From: Patiria pectinifera
Lineage: Eukaryota > Echinodermata > Asteroidea > Valvatida > Asterinidae
DNA length: 64,000 nucleotides
Direction: 5' to 3'
Assembly: GCA_029964075.1 (NCBI GenBank)
Contig: CM057140.1
Span: forward strand, 13,720,643-13,784,642
Shown here: positions 36,601 through 48,600 of the stretch, one piece after another
Layout of the letters: each line of letters starts with the position of its first letter
Position numbering within the stretch: position 1 is the first letter of the stretch
Notes under the pieces: generated by a model
Databases searched by the model: none
What the model was told of the DNA's origin: nothing
Seen by the model: only the letters and a program-made list of their open reading frames with translations
Made by a program: the position numbers and the translations under genes

Positions 36601-39600
36601 AATCAAAGTCAGAAAGACGTGTGTGCAGTTTCCCATGTGGTGTTGGAATTTCCCAGGATGGGCATGGTTCCTAGGAAATCATGCTGGGGAGTTAGGGTTA
36701 TTAATGGAATGCAAGCATATTATGTACAAACTAATTACCATATTATGTACAAACATGCCCAGCTAATGCTAAAGTTTTCTAATATTCATTTGTACCAAAT
36801 TTCAACAAAACCCAAACATCATCCATTGCATGAAATATATAATTTTGTTTACTGACCCCCTCTAATTCTACCCGCATGCTCCTCCCCTCCTTTGTTTTCC
36901 CATCTCCCTCCCTCCATTTCTCCTAAACCCGCCCCCCAAAATAACACCCCCAGGACCCCAGATGAGCACCCAGTGTTTAACATCAAAAACATGATCAGCG
37001 TTCTATTGCACGCCGTAGGATCATGGCGCGATGTGGAAGGGTAGGGATTGGCATTCTAAAACCTAGCACATAAGCACTTTGCACTAGACATGACGTGAAG
37101 TAGCAGCTCATATTTCTCTTTTCTTGCACTGATTTTCTCAAATCTGAGCCACGCCTCTAAACCCCATCAAATTCAAACAGCTTGTTCTGCAAGATTTTGA
37201 TAGTTACAGGACTTTTAGAAAAAAGCTACCGTTACTTCATGTTATTAAGCTTTTATTAAATTTTGTTGGAGACTAACGAATGCATGGTTTAATTTTCAAA
37301 AATCATGATAACTTTTTATTCTTTTTGTTTCTGATAAACTAACATTCATTCATTTGCTTGAGATTTTTAGGTGCCTGCCAGCATTTCTAACAGTCTTTTC
37401 TATTGGTTGTTTAACCTTCAGTTTCAAATATCAACCAATCACTGATCCAGTTCTATAATGCTTGGATTTGATGTACATTGTGAACAGTGAAGGGTGATTA
37501 ATTTAATTGTCAAAATTTACAATGATGCGATCTTCAAAATCTTTGGTTTCTCTAATATGATGTCAAGTGACTTTGAATTTTGCTGTGGTAATGGCTTAAT
37601 CTGTCAGTTTTGGCGTGACTGACATATCTTTTACTTGATTGGCTTAAAGCGAGACATGTGACTGCTGACAAATGCCCTGATTGGCTCTGGTTGTTGGCAG
37701 TGCACTTTTGTTGGCAACAAACTAATGAATCACCACTTGTGTCATAAACTGCACCTGGACAAAAATGTGCTACCTCTCTCGGAGCAGGCAAAATCTAACA
37801 CCGTGTCATTGCACGCTTGCTTATATCTACACTAGATTTTGTACATTCGAAACATGAAATTTCCATAATTTAGATCTTAATCGTTCATGCTCACACATCA
37901 AAGTTGTAGATATAATTCATGAAATATGCACATATTTTAGTTTCATTTCATGAACTTAGCCCACATCTTGTAGCAAATCTTTCGGCAAAAAGTACAAAAT
38001 CCTACAGCAGAGAAGTAAAATTCCCAAGCGTACTTGTGTCGGACATGAACCCAAGACCTCCCACTAACTGGTGCAGATGTATTACCGGCCAACCACTGCT
38101 CTTTCTGGCATCAGAACATCTCTATCAAAATCAAATTTTATTGAATCAGAGAAAATTCCAAGATTTCTCTGACTGTCCTTATCTCGTCTCCGCTTAGGTC
38201 CAAGGAGTATCATCAGCTCTTCAGCATCGGCGGCTTATCCTCGGCCGTCCAGCACGCCCACCTGGGCCGCAAACTGACCAAAGAGGAGCGGATGGAGCTG
38301 TCCCGAGCCAGCTCACAGGGGTCCATCGTCCAGCCGGGCAGCGCCATGCGTAAGGCATCACTGTTACCCCTGATTGCTGTGCCAATAATCCACAACACCT
38401 ACCAATTCTTCTTGGGGTTATTGAGCCTCACCCACTGAGCACATGGACAAAAATATTTGGGCAAAAAAATACGTGGGTCTTTTGACTGCCCTAGTGCTTG
38501 TTCCAGAGGCGCACATCAGGGGTTTTTTGGGGCACGTATGTCGGACATTAACCACGGCTGTGATTGGTCAATGCATCATATGGGCGGAGTCTAATGATTG
38601 GTCTATTTCACTGAAACTTGCTTTTAATAGCGATAATCTTTGCTGCGAAGAAACCTCAATATTTGAGAATCATTGTTACCACTGATAGCTGTGCCAATCA
38701 TCCTTCTAAAAACCTGCCCAATTTTGTGGAACTGCTGAGCAGGATATATCTGTTTAGCAGGTTGATGGGCTAAGCAAAAATCAGCCGGGGACCAGTCACA
38801 AGCAATGTATATTGCATGATATTTTGGCTGGTAACCTGTTTTTGCTTGGCAAGCTTTTTCTGTGCTAAGCCTTTTTATTTTGGTGAACGCTCTCAGTTTT
38901 TTCTGTGGTACAAACATTGGCACGCACTCCTAATAATTTTGCCAAATGTCCCAAAATTAATTTTAAGGCTTTTCTGAGAATATTTTTTTCTTCAAAACTG
39001 TCAAATTTCTATTTTTCTTGTACTATGGACACTTTTTGCCGAGTTATGTTAAAAGGATTAACCATCTTGACTTGAAAGTTCCAACTGGATTTTTGACTCG
39101 TCCTTTGTACAGCTTCTGTGGCCATGTTGAAGACCGTTGAGAAGCAACCACGCAAGCTGGGAGTGCCCAACCCCATGACACCAGCAGCTAAGGCCGAGCA
39201 TGCCGTGGTCGCACAGGCCCTGCAGAACGTCATCGGACCCAGACTTAAACCAGACGTAAGTTCACTTCAAAGAATAGCATTTTGTAAAATGCTTACAATC
39301 CAAAAGACTGCTTAATCTATTTGTCTGCGTTTGATACTATTGATGCTCTTTAGAGAATGAAAGTGGCGAATGCACGTACTTGGGTCCCATTGCTTGAATT
39401 TTCAGTGTTGGTATTGGACATGTGCAAAGTGGCTTCTGTAGTGGAAGATGATCAACCGTTTCCAAAACAGACAAAGCTTTCTACGGCTTTGACGATTTAC
39501 CACTGCACGGAAATGGCTAAAAAAACAAAGCCATAGTCATAAAATACCCGATTCTAACAAAGCTCAATTCTTCAAGAAAGTCTTGACAAAGAGCTGAGTT

Positions 39601-42600
39601 TAATGTGGACATACTCCAACAACGTTTTGATGTTTGTTTTCAAAGGGCATCAATAAGTCCTCAATTAAAACAGCTCCATTGTTTTCAAACTGGCATTTTG
39701 CAAGATTGACTGCTGCAATGTGTAGAACAACTTTAGAAGTTTGTCTGCCTGAACTAAATCGAATCCATTTCGGTCAACTTGAATTGCTCCAAACACGTTT
39801 TCTGCCAGTCGCAAATAAGTGTTGTACTCTTTACTTTCATTCAATGCCAGGCACTGTACATCTTCAACAACGTGGTCAAGGACGTTTTCACGGCCATGGG
39901 CAGCCCCCCTACCCCCCAGTCCAGCCGTGTCCGTCGCAACCAGCTCAACGTGGAGCACATGGTGGTTGACAAGGCCCACGAGAACGGGATCATGCCTCAC
40001 ACCAACTGGGTCAACAAGGTCATGCAGCTGTACGCTGTCTCCCAAGTCAATCACGGTAAGAAAGATTTCTTCACTTTACAAATGTAAAATCTTTGAGTCT
40101 GTATCGTAACAAATATTTATAGGCGGGCGCAAACATCCTGGAGCTTTGCATGTCTAGTTCTTGGACCTAATTTCTTAAAACTCAATGGTTCTTGAGTCTG
40201 GAGTGCTGAATGGTAATCCTCGCAACCGATGAAAACGGATGTGCAAATGAATAGATGGTTTCATCAGTTGAGATAATTCCGCCGACACCTATCTTAGAGA
40301 TTTTGTGGTGAGTTTTTTTTTTTCGCAAGGGCTGTGGCCAAAATAAGTTTTTGAGTGAGAGCAGAGCAGAGAATTTCTGGGTACTCGCATTTTGTGAATA
40401 TGAAATAATTAAATTGCCTCGTTGGAAAATGCCAAAAAGTTTAGTCAAAGTCAATTTTTTTTCAACCTAGTTGCCTAGCAAAACTTTTCAGTACTTTGCA
40501 AAATTCTGGCTAAGCGTCTTCTCTTAATTTTTTTTTTAAATCAACATCTGTAAGCTATTCCCAATTTTTCTGTTTTCCTCAAATATCACTCTTCTCCCAA
40601 TTTGTCTGATTCTCTCAAGAATAATCTTCATATATTTTGTCCTTAACTAACGATCCTAATTGCTTTTCGTTCTAGGTATCATTATAGCCGGCGGGCCCGG
40701 CACAGGCAAGTCCAGCGCCATCGCCACCCTGGTGGAGGCCCTGTCGGCCATCGCGCCGGCCCAGTCCCGCCAGTCTCGTAGCTCCGTCTCCAGCATCACG
40801 GCCATCAGTCACAAGCTGCAGCGCATCAACCCGCTGGTGGTCGACGACCTGGCGCTCATGTTCGGCCACTTGAACCAGAACCACGACTGGGTGGATGGGG
40901 TGTTCACCAACATCTGGCGCAAGGCCAACCGGGTTAGTATAAAAATCTCTCGGTTGAAGTTTGTGGTGCTGGTAAGCATAGAAATTTGCTTAGCATAGAT
41001 ATTTGCTTATCGCAGAAATTTGCTAAGCGGAAATCAGCAAACCACCAGTCACCAGCAGTATACATCACATGAATTTTTAGCTGGTAACCATTTTTTTCTG
41101 CTAAGCAAATATTTATGCATAGATATTTGCTAAGCATAGATATTTGCTTATCACAGAAATTTGCTTAGCGGAAATAAACGAACCACCAGTCCCCAGCAGT
41201 ATATATCACATGACTTTCTAGCTGGTAACCATTTTTTTTCCTGCTAAGCAAATATTTTCTCTGCTTAGCAATTTATTTTGCACTGAAATATTTCCCCTGA
41301 AATAAACATGAAAATGTTTGCATGAGCTCAATTTCATGGCTCTGTTTTACAAGCATGCAACTTTCCTCAGATCAGCTGATTTCTTAATTTTTCACAATTA
41401 CGCCATTAAAAATTGGAAAACACTGTGTAAAGTCTTGTAAAGATTGGAATTTCCTCTTTTTTGGGGTAACTTCCCAGTTGCTAATGGATATTTTATTGGC
41501 TATCAAGGAAATTTGGCTTGCATACACCTGTAACAATAAAATTTGAGCTTATTACAATGAGTGCAGAATTTTCTGTGCGTGTGCTGAGAGCAGAGACTTA
41601 TCATGTGCTGAAATCGTTATCGTTTAAAGTAGTGATCGTAAGCGCATAATTACATGGTTAGCAGAGCCAGCAGCTGATATATCTCTTGAAGTCATTCGAC
41701 CATAATTCAAAGAGGGAGGTTCTCACTTTAACATTCGCAAACCTGAAGAAAAATACACATACCTAATCTGAGTAATCCACCAAAAATAATCGAATTATTT
41801 TCGTTTTACACCTACAGAACGTCAGCACTACCTGGCTGTGCCTGGATGGTCCCCTGACCCCCAGCTGGGCAGACAACTTCAACAGTGTCCTGGACAACGA
41901 CAAGGTCCTTCACTTACATAACGGGGACCGGCTCTTCCTGAGCGATAACGTCAAGCTGGTGTTTGAGACCAGCGACCTGACCATCGCCTCGCCGGCGACC
42001 GTCACAAGAGCTGTAAGTTATAATCTAAATCGTCGCATTCTTCAAGTGGGTGTTTGTCACTATTTTCATACTTAACTGGTGAACAGCAAAGCCCAGTGTT
42101 AAAATAAACTAAACTAACTGTATAGCGTATTCTTTTGCACTGCAACAAAACTCTTCGACAAAAAATGTTAGTAACATTTGCAAAGTCCACAAAATCAAGC
42201 AAAACCAGGTGTTGGACTTGGAAAGATTTTTGGAATGTCAGGGTTATTGTAGAAAACCTTTTTTAAAAGAAAATAACTTGGTTTAATGCAAATCATGAGT
42301 TCGGAGAAAAATCTCCAAAAACAGAAGTGGAACAAATCTTGCTGTACATGTTTCATTATCTGACTATATTTTTTTCTCATTTTACTAGGGCATTGTCTTC
42401 ATGGATAAGGACGTTCTAGGCTGGCGGCCCATCGCTCAGGCTTGGATGGAGAATCGAAACCAGCAAGAAGTTCACGTAGGTTTCGTTTTTCTTCAAATCA
42501 TAACTTTCAAAAGACTGCATAATAAATTTCCTAGTTAATGAAATCTAATGCCCGAATGTTGCTGCAGTTTTTTATAAACGACTTCCAAAACCTGCCTCTA

Positions 42601-45600
42601 TTAAACTTCTTTTATTACTCCCTCCCTGTTATGTGCAGTGTTTACAGAAAGCCTTCAATAAGACCATGGATGCTGTCGTGAATTTTGTTCTCTTCGAAAC
42701 CAGGTATGCTCTCGGCTTCCTTTTATTTGCAAAAAAAAAACCACAGAGGACATCTTGTTTAATTTGGTAGCAGGTTCCATTGTAACACTGCAAATCTTTG
42801 CGATCCCTGTGTACCTAGGCCCCTGGTTCAAGTCTGTGAGGTCGGCCTCTTCAAGATGTGCCTGGGCCTACTGACGGCGATGCTCAACGAGCACGTTGAG
42901 ATCGGCGGGGAGCTGCACATTGAGCGTCTGTTCCTCTTCTGTCTCATCTGGTCATTTGGTGGGCTCCTGGAAGGCACGGATCGCAAGAACTTCAGTGACC
43001 TGCTCCGGACGTTGACGTCTGCGTGAGTAGCTGTTGGGAATTATTTGTAGCAATCACAAGTCAATTGCAAAATCAATCATAAGTCAGTTACAAGTCAGTC
43101 ACAAGTAAATAACAAGCCAATCATAAGTTATTCACAAGTCAGTCACAAGGTAATCATAAGTCATTCACAAGCCGATCACAAGTCAGTTGCAAGTCAATCA
43201 CAAGTCAGTCGCAAGGCAATCACAAGTCAATCAAAAGACATTCACAAGTCAATCACAAGTCAATCCGAATCAATCGTAAGACAATTATAAGTCAATTAGA
43301 ACTCAATCACAGGTCAATCACAAGTTATCACAAGCCAATCATAAGTCAATCACAAGTTAATCACAAGTCAATTAAAAAAGGAAGCACAAGCCAATCCCAA
43401 GTCAATCTTAAGTTAATCACAAAGTCAATTGCAGGTCAACCACAAGTCAATCGCAAGTCAATCACATCTCAATCACAAGTCCATCACAACTTATCACAAT
43501 TCAACCACAGGTCCATTGATATTTGTCCCTATTAAACTGAATAAAGTGCAAAGATTGTAAATTCCATACAAAGCAATAGGACCAAATTATAGGGTATATT
43601 AAAGTAACAATGTCTATTATAAACCCATCGGTTACGTCATTTCAACCTTAAAATTTAAGTTGGTCTGTTTTCTTCTATTTATTTTTCTTTTTCCTTTTCC
43701 CTTTTTCCCCAGACTTCCTGATTACGATCACGACATCTCCGTCTTTGACTACTACGTTGATGAGTCGGGTGAATGGGACCCCTGGTTGTCCCGTGTGCCC
43801 GAGGTCACCTATACGTCCGACACTCACGACCTCCTGGGCGAAATCTTCGTTGAAACAGTCGACACGGTAAGTCCGAAAAATATTTTAAAAATAATCCAAG
43901 GTTTAAAAAATGTATACATGCATGTATTCACTAGTTAAATTAATTTAAATCTCTTTTGAATTAATTTCAGGTTATTTCCCGTTTTTTTTTTTCATTTGCT
44001 GGCAACCTTAAAAATAAACCAGAGGAGCTCTTAATTTATTAGTATTTTTAATTTGGCCCTTAGTATTTTTAATTGGTCAAATAGTTCGTAGGATATCCTT
44101 ACTAATGTTCAACATCATCAGAACTTGCCCCTAGGATATCCAGGGTTATGTGGGAATTGAAGGTGCAATTAAATAGTGTTAATTATATAAATGAAAAGTC
44201 AAATCGTAAATGTTTAATCTTTTTTTTCTTCATTTTCTATTTCAGATTCGATGTCGGGTACTTCTGGAGTTTGCTAATCTGTCCAATATGCACGTGCTTC
44301 TGGTCGGGCCGCCGGGCTCGGGGAAGACAGCCATGATCAATGATTTCATTAATACACTCGGTGAGATTGTGTAGGATTAAATGCGATTAAGGAGGATTAG
44401 GATCCTGAATTTTTCTTTTTCTGTCCAACAAGCTGGGTTTGGGGTGGTACAGGGAGTAACAGGCAGGGCGGTTTGGGGCTGTACTGGGACTAATAGAGTA
44501 CCGAAGTGAATACGTCACGCGTACAAAAAGTGTGTGAAAGACATTAGCGTGTGATTCAGCCCGTGAACCAACACACGTTGGTACTCCATTTGTTTGCACT
44601 ACACTTCCCGGTTCTAAATGACGTCACACTTCGGTACTCTATACGTTAAGGGCGAAATTGAAGAAAAAATTAATTTCTAATTTTAATCCATATTTGTTGT
44701 TTCAGATCCATCTTACCAAGTCACCAAGCGTCTTGTGTTCTCTGGAGCGTCCACTGCCTCCCAGCTTCAGCAGTTTATTGAGACCAACATCCACCATCGC
44801 AGAGGTACAGCCCCCCCCCCCAAAAAGACCCAAAATATCAGAATAGAACAGATCAAAGCTCTAAAATTATCCATATTCAAGAGAGTTAGGAATCTTCACA
44901 TCAAAAACTGGTGGAGTTAATCCGGACCCAATTGGTTCCATCAAAAGTCTGAGTCCCTTAGACATACTGGGCAGGCTCAACCCCAAGCAGTCTGGAAAGG
45001 GATTCTAACTTGAGGCCTTGCCTTAGCTGATGTGTCAGCTTGACGTCTAGCTTGTGCCATTTTTTGTAACAAATACATCAGCTCACCGCATTCAAAGAAT
45101 TTCAAGCCTGTAGTCTGAGTCTGGGAAACCATTCTTCATCCCGTCCAATCAGGTTTCGTCTACGGAGCGCGCGACAACAAACGCCTCCAGCTCTTCATCG
45201 ACGACCTCAACCTCCCGCCGATGGACGAGCACGGCGTGCAGCGCTGCAACGAGCTTCTGCGACAACTCCTAGACGACCGAGTTTTGGTGACTCTTCAGAA
45301 GCCGTTCGAGTGGCGGACCATTCAGGATCTCGTGGTGCTGTCAGGGCACACGCGGAACGTCTACCCCAGCGTCGGGAACAAGAAAATGCCAGAGAGGCTT
45401 TTGGTAAGTTTATTGTTTCATTTTAACTATTGAAAGTTTCTTTGGGATACTATTTTTACTTTCAATAAAGTCTAGGTTTGACATTTACCTTCCTTGTTGT
45501 TTGAAGATCAACTCTGACGTCCGGTTCATACTTCATGCGAATGCGAAGCAAAATTGACGTCATGAAACATTCGCCGTTGAAATATGCTCAACTCTTACGA

Positions 45601-48600
45601 ATTCGGAGCGCGAATACTTGCCACGACGTTACAACGTTTTTGCTTTCGCCTTCGCGCCGAGTTTGATACAGGCTTGACAAGAAAACAAGATTAAAAAAGA
45701 AGTTTGGAAACTTGAATTATGTTTTGGTGTGGTAACTGAAGTCACACATGCTATAGTATTAAAATTCCTTATCAAGTCAGATTTCAATGTTCATGAATGC
45801 AATTTGTAGGCACTCGTTTTCTAAAAGTGACCATTTTGTCCAAGCTTCATTTACGTATAGTTGGACCCATTACTCTGGGCATTCATTATTGAAAATCAAA
45901 ATTGGTAAAATTGTCATCAACAGCCAGAGTGCCATATAATTTTTTTTTACCAAATATGGCAAATTGTCATTGTTCAATTCTAAAAATTTCATTATTGACA
46001 GAATCAATTATTCAATTTGTTTTGATGACTTATTACTCAGAGATATCCAGATTTAATTAGTATTTTTTTTTTTTTACTTTTCCATTCATCATAAGCGTTT
46101 ATGTTTACGGCGGAGAAAATGAAAACAGAATCTAATTTTGTAGTATTTACTCAACTTTGGATATATAACAGCGCCACTTTGCAGTAGTCAGCTTGCCTGA
46201 GCCCAAAGACTCGGCCCTGACCGGCATAGTGGATGCCATCCTGGATGGCAACATGCACAAGAACAACGGCCAGAGCCTGGCCCAAGAACTCCACGAGGCC
46301 ATAGTGACTGCGTCGTGCCAGCTGCTGACCAAGGTCCAAGCCGTGCTCAGACCGTCACTGGTGCCCGGACGACACCATTATATGTTCACGCTCCGAGATC
46401 TCACCAAAGCGTTCCAGGTTAGAATTTAGTCTTGATCTAATACTCCGTTAGAGTGGGGGAGTGTGGCCTAGTGGTTTGGGGTCTTGACTCATGATTAGAG
46501 GGTCAGGGGTTCGAATCCAGCTGCTGGCCATATGTTGTGTCCTTGGGCAAGGCACTTTAACCCTACTTGCCTCTCTCCACCCAGGAGTATAAATGGGTAC
46601 CGGCATTAGCTGGGGAGTAACCTGCGATAGACTGGCATCCCATCCAGGGGGAATAGAAATATTCTCAGTCGTTCATGCCAAGGAAACCGGCCTAGTGAGC
46701 CATATTGGCTCGTGACAGACTTTGTTTCAAGTTTAAGAAATGTCCAAGGTATAATACTCGATAGTTAATGATTTCCGTCAATTGTGTCTTTTGCAGTGCC
46801 TCGTGCGCCTGTCCGAGGAGGCCCGCGGCGAGATCAGCATGGTCACGTCGCTGTGGCAACACGAGGTGCGCCGCATCATGCAAGACCGTCTCTGCCGCAC
46901 GGCCGACATCAACTGGTTCCAGCAGACGTTGGCGGAAATCGTCAAAACGGTAAAACATTTCACCTTCAGCGGATAGCCAACAATGACATCGTAAAGAAAA
47001 TCGCACTCGGACCGGTGATGCACCACAGACTAGTAAAGCTGTGCATTTTCAATTAATTTAGTTTTCGATTTATCCAAATTGGAATTGATTGAATATTTGA
47101 ATTTGAAATTTTGAAATGCACTGATCAAGCTAAACGGGCACCAGCCTAAACTGGCCGCTGATCTGGATATGTGTGCACCTGTTGAAAATTAACAAAGAGC
47201 TTGTTAAAATAATATCAAGAACAGGTAGCGGAATGGCTGATATTTGACTGATTTTTAAGAAGCAACTTCAGCTACTATTCCTCATGGAAGCTGTCAATTC
47301 ATGCACGAATATGCCTTTCAGCAAAAGTGTGGCAATTGACAAACAATAAAACCACACAGCTTATATACGTTTTTCATCATCTCCTTGAGACAGCTCACAA
47401 TTTTTTAATATTTGAATCGAAAATTCCCCTACGGATATTCGGTTGATGATCAAATATTCGAATATCTAGTAAATTTGGCACAGCCCTACAGACAATATAC
47501 AGAATATTGAAATGTTGATATGGGACTAAGTTCCTTTTTTAATTATTTTTTTTTATTTGCTTTTCGTGCAGCATTTTCCTGAGATCCCCGATGGTGACGT
47601 CCTCTACGAAGACTTTGTGACGTTCCCCATCGAGCCCAGAACTTACGTCCGACCCGTCACCTCCCTCTCACAGAAGTCCGTCAGGGTACGTAAATCAAAA
47701 TACAGATTATTTAAGAGACAGTCAGTCTTGTGAGAAGAAAAATGTTCACAAGTGTAGTCGGGTGGGACTGGAACCCACGACCTCCTGCTTACTAGTGCAG
47801 TCGTCTTACCTTCTCGACCACTGAGCATGTTAAGATAAACTGGCTGGTTCGAATCTGTATTTTTATTGATGGAAATTTGTGTTAGGGAGATAGAAATATA
47901 CATTTGTCATCACACAACCAAAAATGATCATTAAGATCATCATTAAAATTTCGAGCCCACCCAATATAGAATTTACAGTATCAAGAGGGACTCGAACCTG
48001 GGACCAGTTTCGTGGAGGTACTAAGCACAGAAATGTTGCTAAGCACGGAAGATTTTGCTAAGCAAAAACAGGTTACCAGCCAAAAATGCCATGTGATGAA
48101 TGCTCTTCACGACTGGTACTCGGCCCACTTTTACTTAGCTCATAATTTGCTGAGCAGAATTTTTCTGCCAAACAGCTCTGTGACATTGAGCGGTGGGCAT
48201 GAGTTGATTGATGGATCATGGGTTGGACTTGAACCCAGGCCATTTTTCAGAGTTTGACCATTTCTCTTTTTTGTCCCCAGGTCGTCCTGCAACCCGTAGA
48301 GCAACTGGACAAGGTCCACCAGTGCGTCCACTCCCACCTGACCCGCTATAACGAGGAGTTCGGCAACGTGACCATCAACATTATGCTGTCTGATGATATC
48401 ATCCATCATGTGATCAGGATTCATCGCGTACTCAGCTTCCATCATGGGTAAATCAATTTTTTTTCCCCTTCAACCGATAGTTGCCAGTGGAGTAGTTGGG
48501 TTGAGAGCAGCAATTGTTGTAAATTGTCTTGCCCGAGAACACAAGCAGCTTGGGTTTGAGCCCACGTACTTGGCACATGAGTCAAGCAACTTAACCATTG

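Larger units (their letters stand above)
34184..38349 (+). other. Dynein exons 35-39: AAA1, main ATPase site
   Basis: Exons: 34184-34351, 35202-35339, 35777-36000, 36954-37040, 38198-38349. Walker A is GGTGVGKT (residues 2248-2255, Lys2254), where most dyneins have GPAGTGKT. Walker B with its catalytic Glu is intact (GCWGCFDEF, Asp2300-Glu2301). The usual TMNPGYAGR sensor stretch reads TVNNQTSPPAG, so the conserved Asn may remain but the Gly-Tyr-Ala-Gly-Arg is gone. FRTVALVKPDYSLILKAR and NMISVLLHAVGSWRD complete the module. ATP binding looks possible; normal cycling is uncertain. Confidence 0.87.
43713..47685 (+). other. Dynein exons 47-53: AAA3
   Basis: Exons: 43713-43866, 44246-44360, 44706-44804, 45153-45403, 46172-46417, 46797-46949, 47572-47685. 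Walker A is canonical (VGPPGSGKTAM, Lys2956). Walker B is LQLFIDDLNLPPMDEHG (Asp3017-Asp3018), the usual AAA3 form. RHFAVVSLPEP and YMFTLRDLTKAFQ are standard AAA3 landmarks; AAA3 gates the motor in other dyneins. This is the best preserved module of the protein. Confidence 0.9.
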
